From Amborella trichopoda (lineage: Eukaryota; Streptophyta; Magnoliopsida; Amborellales; Amborellaceae): a stretch of DNA of 64,000 nt. The stretch spans positions 2,849,399-2,913,398 of the forward strand of contig NW_006494931.1 of assembly GCF_000471905.2 (NCBI RefSeq). The letters run 5' to 3'. The stretch's first letter is position 1; the number at the start of each line of letters is the position of its first letter. Under the pieces are notes generated by a model, which searched no databases, had not been told where the DNA came from, and saw nothing but the letters and a program-made list of their open reading frames with translations. Shown piece by piece: positions 21,605-33,140 of the stretch. Made by a program: the position numbers and the translations under genes.

Positions 21605-24600
21605 ATGGCGAGCACTCAAGATAGCCCAATAACGGTGCACAATACCCAAGACGACGAATTGGACGACCAAGACGAAAATCAAGAGAGCAAAGACTATGAA
21701 GAAATCCCTCAACCTGAGGAACTCACTTCCCATGTTGAGCAATTAAAGAAGAGGTCCAATGGTGACTCAATGACTATCATCGAAGAGACGATCGACGTAA
21801 ACCAAGGAACTGAGAAGGACCCAAGGTTAACCAAGATTGGAACCTCCCTATCTCCTGAGGAGCGGGAAAATATGATTTCCTTTCTCAAGGAATCTCACGA
21901 TGTCTTTGCTTGGTCATACAATGATATGCCAGGGCTAGATCCCACATTGGTACAACATCACCTAATATTCAACGAAGGAGCAAAGCCCCCACCTTGAGCT
22001 CAAAATTAAGGAAGAAATCGACAAACTGCTCAAGGTGAAGTTCATTAGCCCCGTTGATTACTCAGAATGGTTGGCCAACAGACGGGAGGATCCGATTGTG
22101 TGTCGACTACAAAGACCTCAATAAGGCATGTCCCAAAGATAATTTCTCATTACCAAACATAGATGTCTTGGTCAACAACACTGCAGAGTACGAGAAGTTT
22201 TCATTCATGGATGGCTTCTTGGGTTACAACCAGATCCTCATGGCACAAGACGACTAGACCAAGATATCATTTATAATGCAATGGGGAACCTACTGCTACT
22301 ATGTCATGCCCTTTGGCCTAAAAAATGCAAGGGCAACTTATCAACGGGCGATGACCAGCATCTTCCACAATTTGATGCATATCACCATGGAAGACTATGT
22401 CGACGACATTTTGGTCAAGTTGAAGACCAGGTCTGATTATCTCACCAACCTGAGAACCATTTTCAAAAGACTCCAAAAACCTCAACTCAACGCAATCCAT
22501 AAAAATGTGCCTTTGGAGTTGAATCCGGCAAATTACTAGGCTTTATAATAAGCCAAAGGGGTATTGAGGTAGACCCATCCAAAACACGAGCATTCACTGA
22601 AATGCCTCCTCCCTGGAACATCAGATAAATTTGTGGGCTTCAAGGTCGCATACAAGCCTTCAGGTGTTTTATTTCACAACTAGCAGACAGGTGCGCGCCG
22701 TTCAATATGCTCCTTAAGAAGGATACCCCATTCATATGGGATAATGAATGCCAAGAGGCATTCGACCAAATCAAGGAGTACCTCACCAAACCTCTCATCT
22801 GTAATCCTCCTAATCTAGACAAACCCCTATTCTTATACATATTTGTGAAAGACAAGACCATGGGGGCAATGTTAGGACAATACGATGACCACGGAAAAGA
22901 ACAAACAATATACTACGTCAGCAAAACCATAGTCGACTATGAAACAAGATACACGAATGTGGAGAAGCACTGCTTAACGCTTGTGTGGTATATGCAGAAA
23001 TTAAGACACTATGTCTTATCTCATACAGTCAAGCTCATCTAAAAAATAAACCCACTCAAGTACCAATTAGAGAGACCAGTCCTTAACGGACATTTGTCGA
23101 ACTGAAGAATGCTATTGCACAAGTTCGAGATCGAATATGTCACTAAAAACTCGGTCAAAGGATAAGCCATTGCTGACCACTTAGTTGGACACGCACTGCT
23201 AGATAACACTCCCACAAACATGGATCTCCCTGATGAAAACCTCTTTACAATTAAGGACTCAATTTGGGAGTTATACTTCGATGGTGTAAGGAACATATAT
23301 GGGTCAGGTATAAAAGTCATATTACAGCCATCAGATTGAATTTCCCATGTAGCAATAACATTGCTGAATATGAAGCCTTGATAGCCGGGCTCGAGAATGC
23401 CATGGGAATGAAAATCTAGCAAATACGAGTAATTGGTGACTCTTTACACATCATAAACCAAGTTCAAAGGATTTTGAAGGTGAAAGAAGGAAAGCTCAAA
23501 CCCTACCAAGAAAAGGTGGAAAAGATGATCCCATATTTCAAGAAAATCACCTTTTAGCATGTAGCTAGGGAAAACAATCGGTTTGCCAACACCTTTGCAA
23601 CCCTTGCTTCAATGGTTGATATTCTTTCATAAATCACCACGCTGCCATTCTACATCAAGAACAAACATGACCCTTCCCCACCCAGGATCGAAGAAAAAAC
23701 AGAGCAAGAAAAATGAGAATGATGGGGAAGTGTCTCTCATGGCTTCAGATGCACTAGTTAAGGCAAAACCATGGTTCCATGATGTTTTATCCCTATTGAA
23801 AGATGGTTTATACCCCAAAGGAGCCATCAAAAAGGATAAATAAACTCTTTGAAGCTTTTCTAGTGGATTCTTAGTAAGAGGTGATCTCCTGTTCAAGAAA
23901 TCCTTCGATGACATCATTCTACGGTGTCTCGATTAGTCACAAATCGATCAAGTACTGACAGAGTTACACAATGAAGGAGGTCATTCTGGGGCAGCTGCTT
24001 TAGCTCAGAAAACAGATGCCAATGATATAACTGGACCGCCATGACCGAAGATTATTAGAAGTTTGTTAAGAGGTGTCCCAAATGTCAACTTTATAGAGAC
24101 CTCATTCATGCACCGTCCGTACCACTCAACTCAACACCGCCCGTATGACCCTTTGCCATGTGGGGTTTTGATATCATCAGAATGATTTCACTGCAAGTCT
24201 CAAACAACCACCATCCGTTTTATATTAATGGCTATAGAGTACTTAACAAAGTGGGTAGAGGCCGCATCATTTGTCAAAATTGAGGGAAAACATGTTGCCT
24301 GTTTCATAAAGAACAACATTGTATTCAGATTTGGTGTTCCTTGAGTCAATCACTACTGACAACGGATCCAACTTCAAAATTGAAAGGGTCACTCAGGTAT
24401 GCAAAAAGTTCGGGATAATGCAAAAGTTCTCCACATATGAAATGAATAGGCAGAGGCGATAAACAAAGGACTTCTCAGGGTTATAGACAGAAGAATAGAA
24501 GGTGGCAAAGATTGGCACGAAAAGCTAAATGATACATTATGAGCCTATCGGACAACTAAGAAGACTCCTACTGGTATGACCCCATACTCATTGGTGTATA

Positions 24601-25010
24601 GTATGGAAGCAGTGCTACCCATTGTAGTTGAGATACTGTCTCTTCCAGTGCTTATCCCCAAAGATTCAGATAAGGAACAAAAGATCGAAGCACGAATCGC
24701 TGCCCTCGTTAATTTGGATGAAAGATGACTATGAGAAATATAAAATATTGTTGCTTACCAATGCAGAATTGAGAGGGGGTACCAAATAAAAGTTGGTCCT
24801 CGACAATTCAGAGAAGGGGACATGGTACTTAAGAAAATCTTCTACTCTCCTGCAAATACACACCCTTTAGGCAAGTTCAAACCTAATTGGGAGGGGCCAT
24901 TCATGGTTACCCGAGTGCACGCAGGCAATTCTTACAAGATAAAAAATCATGAGGGGTATGAACTCAATGACCCCATTAATGCGATGTATATGAGAAAATA
25001 CTACCCGTAG
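21605..25010 (+). pseudogene. Pol pseudogene of the Tat element (RT, RNase H, second RNase H, integrase)
   Basis: The order is that of gypsy pol. A pre-RT segment (21,605-21,997) holds DVFAWSYNDMPGLDP. RT spans about 22,000-22,540: VCVDYKDLNKACPKDNF, then FSFMDGFLGYNQI with the first catalytic Asp, MPFGLKNARATYQRAM, and YVDDILVK with the catalytic Asp pair. RNase H (22,640-23,042) shows FIWDNECQEAFDQIK and YETRYTNVEKHCL. A second RNase H follows (about 23,221-23,560: ELYFDG, AEYEALIAGLENAM), the dual-RNase-H signature of the Tat group. Integrase (23,930-25,010) keeps GGHSG, a CPKCQLYRD zinc part and ITTDNGSNF. It closes with the intact tail 24,822-25,010 (GKFKPNWEGPFMV). A small deletion follows SEWLAN in RT; stops and frame changes recur. 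Confidence 0.88.
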
Positions 25011-26286
25011 CGGGCTCAAACGCGGGGTCAAAACCTGAAAAGGCATCACAAAGAAAAAATAAAAACAAAAAATGGATGTGGTGAAAACCTGAAAAGGCAT
25101 CACGGGTCAAAAAAAAGAATAAACAATCTCCAAGAAGGAGCTTCCAAGCAAAACACTCAAGTACAAACAAGTACTTGCAAGTTCCAACAATACTGCACAA
25201 GCAGACCCTGAGGACGAAGACTCCTCCTAAACCCTGTAGATTCCCAACAAAGCCAACTCGGAAAGATGTGGGAGGGTGACATGAATGGAAAATCGAAATG
25301 ACTTCAACAAACCCTAGAAGAACGGCGAGATTTCTCCAACATTGACACCCGACAAGAATCCAGAGAACTCTTCATGGACCCGCGAAACACAGGATGAAAG
25401 CTTCAAAGGTTAAAAGACAACTTCGAGACTTTTGAGTTCTCACGATCCCACAAGGAAATCCTTTCAATATCTTCGAGTAAAACATAATAAAGAAAATGAC
25501 CACAAAATGGGCCACAGGTGGCAAAACTGTAAGGCCCGTCCCTTTTAAAAATGCTTTTCAATTGAATTGTTAAAACCGTCTATTTCCAAAACCCTTTCAG
25601 AAAGGACTTCCTCCATCACTACAAGAGGCTAAACTATTAGTTGATCTGGCCTCGTCCTTAAAGCCAACTTCCGATGCCTGTTATGAAGGCTGGAACCTAG
25701 CCAGGCACTCCATGATTGTACGAGTATAACTACAAACTACCACATATCGGAGATGGGTGAACCACGCCAATGATGATACTGGCTAGTCTAGGAGCATTTT
25801 CTCTCGACTGGATCCCCTGAGGAAAAATGGGGAAAGCTCATCCCTATGTGTGTATACGATGACCCAATAGCCCGCAATTCGGTACAAAAACCCTATAACT
25901 AGAGGGCTGAATGTGTAGAAATTCAGTTTGAAATGTGTGTGCAAAGAAATTGTTCTACTATGCTTTGGTGAATAAAATCGCACACTTACTAATGAACAAG
26001 GACCCCCCAACAGGGGCAAGAAAAAATATATATAGAGAGAGGGGATTTCACAATCCCATAAGATTAATCAAAATGGGAAATAAAACTTTGGGTATCTCAA
26101 AACTCTGATTTTATTCATCCATTGAAATGGGCTTATTACAGACATTCACGCCATCAAACTTGGTCCTATAACTGAAATTTCTACTGTCCCAACATACTTC
26201 AATAAAACGAGAAAGTACTGAAAATCAGAATGATCACAAGATCAACTTATTCATACTAAGAAAAAAATAAAGAAAAAGAAAATATT
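25011..26286. other. Post-pol spacer of the Tat element
   Basis: Two GTGAAAACCTGAAAAGGCAT-type units lie at 25,035-25,110, like those at 8.5 and 12.1 kb. Beyond them I see no coding domain or clear repeat up to the antisense ORF. Confidence 0.5.
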
Positions 26287-27933
26287 TGGCTATTCAGTCT
26301 TCGGCTTCGGATTAACATCCTTCTCCTTGAGTTCCGCCACAAACGCCATCCATCGAGCCAATTCGACTTCAGCCTCTTCCAAGCTGATGTCAGACACATC
26401 CTCATTGGATTTGATTCGTTTATTTGAACAAGAGGTGCCATGATCCTGAGCAGGAACAGAAGGTTCACCTTGAAGTCTCAATGATCTGGGGCACAATGGA
26501 AGATGACATGCACGTTCCCACCAAGAATCATAGTTGGAGGTGGTCATGGGCTTGTCTTGCTTAACCAACCCCTCACTAGAAGAAGACTTCTTCCCCTTCC
26601 ATGACACACCTGCCTTAATCAAAAGTGTGGAGGAGTGTCATCGAAACGGAAAGATGGGGTGATGATTGATTGCTTCTCCTGGGGAAGTGTAATTCTAAGT
26701 ATGGCGAAACTTGCGAAGCACCCTCTGAGGGAAATCCCTTTGTGAGAACTGCCCTGCTAAAATAAGACATGAACATCCCATAGCATGCAGAAACATGGGC
26801 ATATTCTCAAGACCCCTCACCTAATCGAATGATGACAACTTATCAAGAATCCTGTGATAATGGTTGACATCACGAGGTCGGTGGTGTCATTGACATATGC
26901 CAGTCCTAGAGCAGTAGATACAGTCATAGTTGATCGAGGAGGACAGACAACGGGGATATGTTCATAGGCCCAAATATGTGGAAAATAGGTGACAAAATCA
27001 CCCTAATAGGTCACAGAACAGAAGTCTAAGACCTCGGAGCCATCCGAGACAAATTGACCAGGGAGACACCAACAGTGTCACCCAATTGAGACCTTCCTGG
27101 ATCAAGCCGGGCTTTTTCCAGTATACTTTTATGGCAAAAATATGAGTTCCAGGGAAAAAAACAAGAAGAAAAATCAGGATACTGCCCTCAATGAATCTAT
27201 CGCCTCGTGTGACCCAGTCATGAAGACAGACCCTGGTAAATGCCTGCCAACATGGATGGAACAATGTTGTAACTCGCTCGCTCCTAGAAGCCATGGGCTA
27301 AAGGAATAAGGGAACTTTGAACCGTCTTACGACCGCTTGGCAAAAGGATGGATTCTAATAGCACAAAAAAAAAAATGTTGATATGTTTGGCAGCTTGAAA
27401 CCGCTCTCGATTTCGGACCAGCAACTCCATATTGACCCACTGACCATGTGAAGAGTAGGCAGCCCCCAACAGTTGTGCACCCATGATGGAATGATCGTCG
27501 GTGGCAGTAGAGGGGTGATATGTAATCCCTGCCAAGCTCAAGCTAGAAATCCTAACAATTTCCTCCAAAGTTGGCATCGTCTCACCCATAGGAAGGAAGA
27601 AGTTGTTCGTTTGATAGTTGAACCTCTTAGCAAGACCCTCAAGGAGCGGGAAGTTCACATGGCAAGAGGGCATGTTCAAGATGCCTATCATTGAAACTGA
27701 AGCCAAAGGCCATGAGCTTGGGCTATTGCCAAGCAGAAAGAAACCAATCCTTGAACCAGGGCCCAATGACAGGAAAGCGATTGAAAGCCCTACAAGATAT
27801 GGGAGGGCAGACCTTCAAGAAAGTGCCTAACTCTAGGAAAAAGACGGGAAGCCTCCTCCTCTCCTCCATTATCAGCCCGCTCAGAAACCTTCCCCTTACC
27901 CATGGAAATATCATCATCCTTCTTAGGAGCCAT
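26287..27933 (-). pseudogene. Antisense plant mobile domain (PMD) ORF in the Tat element
   Basis: Minus-strand pieces, in order, resemble the plant mobile domain (also called aminotransferase-like plant mobile domain). MAPKKDDDISMGKGKVSER starts at 27,933. In another frame (27,766-27,284) come LLEGLAKRFNYQTNNFFLP and MGETMPTLEEIVRISSL, the usual 'TN.F.LP.GE..PTLE' block. Near 26,940-27,003 lies GDFVTYFPHIWAYEHIPVV, the Trp-x-x-Glu-x-x-Pro hallmark. The last piece (26,622-26,290) has NYDSWWERAC and a charged tail. Frameshifts and stops join these pieces only imperfectly. PMDs occur in host proteins of the MAIN/MAIL1 type and in plant transposons, where some gypsy elements carry them antisense between pol and the 3' LTR, as here. 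Any function would need expression from a promoter near 28 kb on the minus strand. Confidence 0.75.
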
Positions 27934-28184
27934 GAAAGCCTAAGGGTGAGAACAAGAAAAGTCAATAAGGTCAAAGGGAAGATGATGAAGAAGGAAGATG
28001 AAGATGGGAAGAAGAAAGATGAGCATGAAGGATGAAGGGAGAATGGGAAGGAAGATGATTTTTATAGAAAATAGGAAATCCAACCCAAAACTCGTCCTGC
28101 AGCTATCCACTTCCGCCAATAAGAGGTTTAGATGACCCTAAAACCTTCCAACACGATAAACTTCAATTTTGGAGGTCGGTGGTC

Positions 28185-28830
28185 TGAGAGACATGCTTGG
28201 TGTCGCCCAATTCCGTACGCAAGCTGAACTACACCACCAGTGTTGCCCACATAATTTTTAAAAACAAGATTCTCTCTCATCCTAGCAATTTTTTAAAAAA
28301 TAATAATAATTTTTTATTTTTGGAAGTGGACCACACGCCTAGTGTCGCCCAGCCTGTCAAAGTGACACTACGCGTTCGCCTGGGCGACACCACTGGTGTC
28401 ACCCAAATTTTTTTTGCAAAAACACCACCTTTTTCAATTAATCCCATTTTCCAAAAAAAAATTGAATGAGCGACATGCCTTGTATCGTCCAGCCCGTATG
28501 GCGACACTACTCGGGTCGCCAGGGTGACACCACTGATGTCCCTCAAATGCTTTTTAGAAAACTCTTTTTTGCCAATTTCCCAACTTTCACATAAAAATAA
28601 AAATAAAAAATAAATTTTTATATGGGCGACAAGCCTAGTGTCACCCAGCCTATGAGGGCGAGGGCACTACACATGTCGCCCAAATACTTTTTGTACAAAA
28701 ACTCTTTTTTCTTCAATCCCCGGCGAAAGACTTAATAAAAAAAGAAAAAAAAAAAATTTGTAGGCGACACCATTAGTGCCGCCCTAACGACACCACCAGT
28801 GTCGCCCAAAAACATTTTTCTTAAAAAGTC
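28185..28830 (+). repeat. ~140-bp tandem units built around GGGCGACAC/GTGTCGCCC palindromes
   Basis: Four to five degenerate units start near 28,190, 28,325, 28,465, 28,620 and 28,757. Each has a GCCTAGTGTCGCCCAGCC-like half, a GGGCGACACCACTGG half and then an AT-rich spacer containing ACTCTTTTTT-like sequence. The palindromic halves match those in the LTRs and leader. Confidence 0.7.
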
Positions 28831-29054
28831 CCCCATTCACTTTTGGGACCTTACAGGGATCAAATTTGCTTCTATCATAAGTTTTAATGACTTTCTTTCA
28901 AACGTTTTAATTAATTTTCAAAAAACAATTCAAAACGCTCATTGGTGGCTTGAGCCTAAACTGCCAACCAATTTTGCAAAATAAAAATTCAAAAAATTCA
29001 AAAAGAAAATGCTCCTTGGTGGCACGAGCCTAAACTGCCAATCCAATCTAGAAA

Positions 29055-29515
29055 ACATCAAACTCGTGTGACGTAAAAGAGCCTAGACAGGAAAAAAACG
29101 TCAAACTTGTGCGATGTAAAAGAGCCGAGACAGGTACGTCCGAGGCAAGTAACGTCTAGCCCCATATGACGTGAAAGGTCGGGTGTATTCCATCTAGCCC
29201 TGTATGATGTGAAAAGTCGAGTGTATTCCATCTAGCCCTGTATGATGTGAAAAGTCGGTTGTATCTAGTTCAACGTCAAACTTGTGCGATGTAAAAGAGC
29301 CGAGGCAAGTAACGTCTAGCCCCATATGACGTGAAAGGTCGGGTCTATTCCGTCTAGCCCCGTATGATGTAAAAGGGTTGGGTGTATTCCGTCTATCCCC
29401 GTATGACGTAAACGGGTAGGGCGTATTTCATCTATCCCCGTATGACGTAAACGGGTCGGGCGTATTCCATTTATCCCTGTATGACGTAAAAAGGTCAAGT
29501 GTATGGTCCATCGCT
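29055..29515 (+). repeat. 38-39-bp tandem array in the 3' UTR
   Basis: Units read CATCTAGCCCTGTATGATGT followed by GAAAAGTCGAGTGTATTC. Exact successive starts at 29,183 and 29,221 give a 38-bp period; later units are 39 bp, producing the repeated HTGI-GI-PT pattern in the minus-strand ORF at 29,316-29,570, which is not a real gene. Tandem arrays before the 3' LTR are characteristic of Tat/Ogre-type elements. Confidence 0.85.
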
Positions 29516-30213
29516 GCATGACGCTAAACTGCTTAGAGGGCTCTATGGTAGCAAGAGTTAAAACTGCCAACCAAAATTTATTTTTCGAAATATCTTCCTT
29601 TTTTTAAAATTTTCACCATATGTCATGTGTTTTCAAAAACTTTAATTTCTTTATTAAAATCGTAACATGTCCTTGCTTCGGGTTCTATTTCAAATCTCCC
29701 CCTACTTTCAAAATTTCTAAAAGACTTTTTAAAACAAAGGATCTTGGACACCCGTATATGATGATTACCGCGTTTTCGTGATTGCCGCATTTGTGCCTTG
29801 TCTCTCTCTTTGGAATCGGTCAGACAAGTCTCTTCCTATAGAAAGCCTTTTCCTATAGACAGCCTTAGGAAATCCTAAGGAAGTCAAAGAGGATGCCAGG
29901 GTTAAAATTTTCAAATTGCAAAGCCCCTGAAGTCAAGTGGCATGGCCAGAAAATCCAACTTGTATTTCAAGCTTGTGGAACTCACTGACAGCACAGGTAG
30001 AAAACCTTAGGAGGAAAAATGCCCCAGGAGGGTGAGCGCAGTGAGCGCAATGACTTTGAGGGATTAGGTGGTGTGCCATCTAACCAAGTGACCTCAGAAA
30101 GAAATTTAAAATGTCTGCAATATCTTTGACGTTCACCTGCCCCTCGAAGTACAGGGAATGCCAAAGTGTATACTTCGTTGTCACTCATCTATCCCTCGAA
30201 AGACAATGAGTGT

Positions 30214-30226
30214 CAAAGAGGGCAAC
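30214..30226 (+). other. Polypurine tract
   Basis: CAAAGAGGGCAAC directly precedes the 3' LTR. The same sequence adjoins the LTR of the minus-strand relative near 63,582 (reverse complement). Confidence 0.7.
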
Positions 30227-31384
30227 TATAGACACCCCATTTATAATCTAGCAAATCCTGCGGTTTCCTGAACCTTTAGGACCACACTATCCTAGTAAAC
30301 CCAAAATTCATAGTTCACAAATCCTACCCTGTGACCCGGAACCAATCTGCCTACTTAGAACCCTGCAAATACCCTATTTTGACTCGGAATCCTACAAATG
30401 CCATGTTTTACCAAAAAACATTAAAACTAGTAAAAAAAATCTTTTTTGGTCCAAATTTTCTCTAAAAGCTTCACAAGAGGCTGAGGAACACACCTGAAGA
30501 GACATATTTCAATTTGGGAAAATTTGAGTTGGGAGACACTGGCAGTGTCACCCAGCCTAGACTGGGTGATACGAGTGTTGTCGCCTAGATTTGGGCGACA
30601 CTACCAGTGTCGCCAAGACCTTTTGGTCCCAAATTGAAATTTTTGTTCTGTGGTTTGATTTCCTACCTTTTTGTGAGGTTTTGCCCTTTTATCTTGGGCG
30701 ACACTACCAGTGTCGCCCTGATCCGTACCCCTAAAAAATAGAATTTTGGCTAGAGATCTGTTGGTTATGGAAAGTTATCCTTTCCAACATAATCTTGGCA
30801 CTATAAAGTCTCTTTTTCGGGCCATCTCTTGGAAGGAGAGATAGAAACCCTAGAGAAGGATTGAAACCCTAGAGGATAGACTTGCTTCAAAAACCCTAGC
30901 CTCTTGAAACCCTAACTTTAAGCCAAAAAACGTAGACCTAGGGCACAACAACCCTAGTTCTAAAAATGATCCTTAGGGAACAATAACCCTGTAAAACTAG
31001 AGACTGCTGGTCAACTTCTGAATTAGAGAAGACAAAGAAGACACCAGTGCCGATACGTGCGAGCCCTCGAAGGCTCGGGAATCTCGTGCCATCCGGCCCC
31101 GTTTGGTATCATTCTTTAACTCTTCTTTCTTTCCTTCTTACTATTTGATTCTGTTTTATTTTATTTTGATCTGTTCATTTGCTTTAAAATCATGTTTTTG
31201 ATGTCTTGGATCATACTGGCTCTGCCACATATCTGAGATCAGATATGCTCGTTTTCGGGTAGATCTGGTCACAAATCTGAATTCAATTTGTCCCACTTTC
31301 TCTACCACTTCTTTTTTATCAGTTTAAGGTGTCAAAATTCAAGAGATCTTCATCGAAAGATCAATCAGATTTTCATCATAAACA
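30227..31384 (+). repeat. 3' LTR of the Tat element
   Basis: 1,158 bp, from TATAGACACCCCATTTATAA to TCATCATAAACA. It contains a TATA box at 30,802, AAACCCTAG motifs (30,844-30,960) and palindromic motifs at 30,535-30,620 and 30,696-30,718. It is followed by AGTCC, the right target duplication. Confidence 0.85.
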
Positions 31385-31935
31385 AGTCCAGTAAACCAAA
31401 ATTCTTTATCATATATGTGCTTTTACGTATGGGTGTTTTTCAACTCCGTTTATGTAACAACGCTTTATTTTTCTTGTGGGACATTAGTCATTGCAATGAC
31501 TAATTTTTACAAGTATTCATATTTGATGTAGTATATTATATTTAAGTAGAAATTATTCGATTTCTGACCAACCATTGAATTTCATCAATAGAATAAAATA
31601 ACACAATTATTGATTCTAACCATAAATTCCCTTTACCTGACCAGAATTTAAACCTAGTTTAGTCAAAAGGAAATACCTTGTCATGCAAGTAAGGGTGAAC
31701 AATTAGGAAAAAACAATTTGGAGAGGGCCTCCACCCCTTATATTTATATTTGCTCTTTATCTTTGGTCATTTATAACGGCTATCTTTATAAAGATAAATT
31801 GTTGATGGATATAAATAATTTTCCTATGTTAAAGGATGGGGTTGAGGTGAAATTAGTCGGACCACATCTGCCTTGGTTACTTGTTTCGGTATCGCGAACT
31901 TTTGGAAAACTGCTATTGGTTTAAAAAATGATTGT
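31385..31935. other. Intergenic DNA
   Basis: AT-rich; no gene or repeat recognised beyond short incidental ORFs. Confidence 0.4.
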
Positions 31936-32320
31936 GGTTTGTATAGAGCCGAGGCTCCATACAATCAAAGTAGAGCGTATCTAGAAATAGTGTAAAGAAA
32001 TGTGATTTCAATATTGTAAATATTTGTGATAGCCTTATAATATATTTTATATCTAATTAAAAAATATTTAAAGCTTTAAAAATATAGTAGATTGAACAGA
32101 TCTATGAAAACTTGAAAATCTTGAAAATTGACAGTTTAAAAATGCAATATAAAGAACACTATTTTCAAAACTTGAAATCTATTTTTTTCTCATGTCCACG
32201 CATCTTGATGTCGAGATGCTCAAGTTGAAGATATTTGACCATCAAAACAACTTCTTCTAGTAAAATTTTGAGGTAGGTTCTAATTTGATTATTTAAAGCC
32301 TCGTCTCTATGTAAACTTTT
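31936..32320 (+). mobile_element. MITE, family F, copy 1
   Basis: Terminal inverted repeats are visible: TTTGTATAGAGCCGAGGCT at the left and AGCCTCGTCTCTATGTAAAC at the right. The interior (GATAGCCTTATAATATATTT, TCTATGAAAACTTGAAAATC, CATCTTGATGTCGAGATG) is shared in the same orientation with 38,968-39,350 and, more distantly, with the pair at 57.1-57.8 kb. No coding capacity. Confidence 0.75.
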
Positions 32321-32904
32321 TCCTTAAAAAATTGTTAAGCCACTACTATGAGTTAATGTTAAAAAAAAAAGAAACAAAAAAGGGTAATTTTTCTATGGTA
32401 GGTAAGTTGGATTTGATATATATGATCTAGAGTTGACTACAAAGAAACCTTCCAACTAAGCAATGTGGCACGTGTACTTGAACCAAACATGATGCCATTT
32501 ACTTTGTTAAGGGACATTAAAGTAGTTAATGATGGTCATTGTGAACCATGCTAGGCTGAATTTAGCCAACAAGCCAAGCCACAAACACCACCAAACCTCA
32601 CATAATAAACAATTGAAGCATCTGACTTGGGCTATGCCCATGTCATCTCCTATCCCAGTAAAATAAAAAAAGAAATAGTACTTTCGTCAGACCAATTGAT
32701 CAATTTCTCTCCCTTGCAAAATAAAAAATCTTTCTGCGCTGTGGATGCATTCTGTTTACTTACTCCCTCGGTTAAAATAACTACTATGAGGACATTAAAA
32801 AGTAGATTTTGAGTTCTTAAATACTTGAATCTTTGAACAGTCTCACCTCGATTTGAAGGGTTATTTCTCTAGGCATGAACATATTGCGATTGAAATTGAT
32901 CCCG
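32321..32904. other. Intergenic DNA
   Basis: No gene recognised. ORFs are short and lack domains. Confidence 0.4.
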
Positions 32905-33140
32905 AAGTAAATTTAGGTAGTGTGGCCATGTGAAGTATCAACCTAGTATAACACCTGTTAAGAGGGGTGATTTGGTTCAAGTGAAAGGTGTTTTAAAAGG
33001 ACAAAGAGAAGGCTCCAAAGGATATAGATGGAAGTAGTGATAAGAGATGTGACGACTTAGAGTCTGACATATGGCAATGGCCCTTGATTTAGTAGAAAGG
33101 CGAAACGTGATTCGTGTAGCCAAACCCCATATTGAAAAAT
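32905..33140 (+). pseudogene. RTE-like LINE 3'-end fragment
   Basis: Plus-strand reading gives CGHVKYQPSITPVKRGDLV, then VLKGQREGSKGYRWK and, after a frame change, MAMALDLVERRNVIRVAKP. This order (GHV..RP...PV+R.D, RG..K..W, M.LD...WR..I.VADP) is the C-terminal tail of plant RTE-clade LINE polyproteins. Only about 75 residues remain, with stops, and the rest of the element is missing. Confidence 0.55.

Larger units (their letters stand above)
16170..31384 (+). mobile_element. Tat-lineage Ty3/gypsy LTR retrotransposon, structurally complete, 15.2 kb
   Basis: The element is bounded by two LTRs that start TATAGACACCCCATTT and end TCATCATAAACA. Flanking pentamers are AGTCT (left) and AGTCC (right), a near-perfect 5-bp target duplication. 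Inside are a tRNA-Lys-type primer site, a long leader, gag and pol relics on the plus strand, an antisense plant-mobile-domain ORF, 3' tandem arrays and a polypurine tract. Placement in Tat rests on DLNKACPKDNFSLP in the RT and on a second RNase H after the first (ELYFDG, NIAEYEALIAGLENAM). Frameshifts and stops throughout mean it cannot move by itself. A hand count of the first ~100 LTR bases gives about 14 differences, so the insertion is old. Confidence 0.88.

Noticed and set aside
26998..27294. 98-codon minus-strand ORF as a separate gene
   Set aside because: It lies between two PMD pieces and includes a translated copy of the palindromic DNA motif (WVTLLVSP); better read as part of the broken PMD region.
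29055..29515. CRISPR array
   Set aside because: Units are contiguous with no unique spacers, and the setting is a plant retrotransposon.
29316..29570. 84-codon minus-strand ORF with 13-residue repeats
   Set aside because: The repeats come from the 39-bp non-coding array, a multiple of three by chance.
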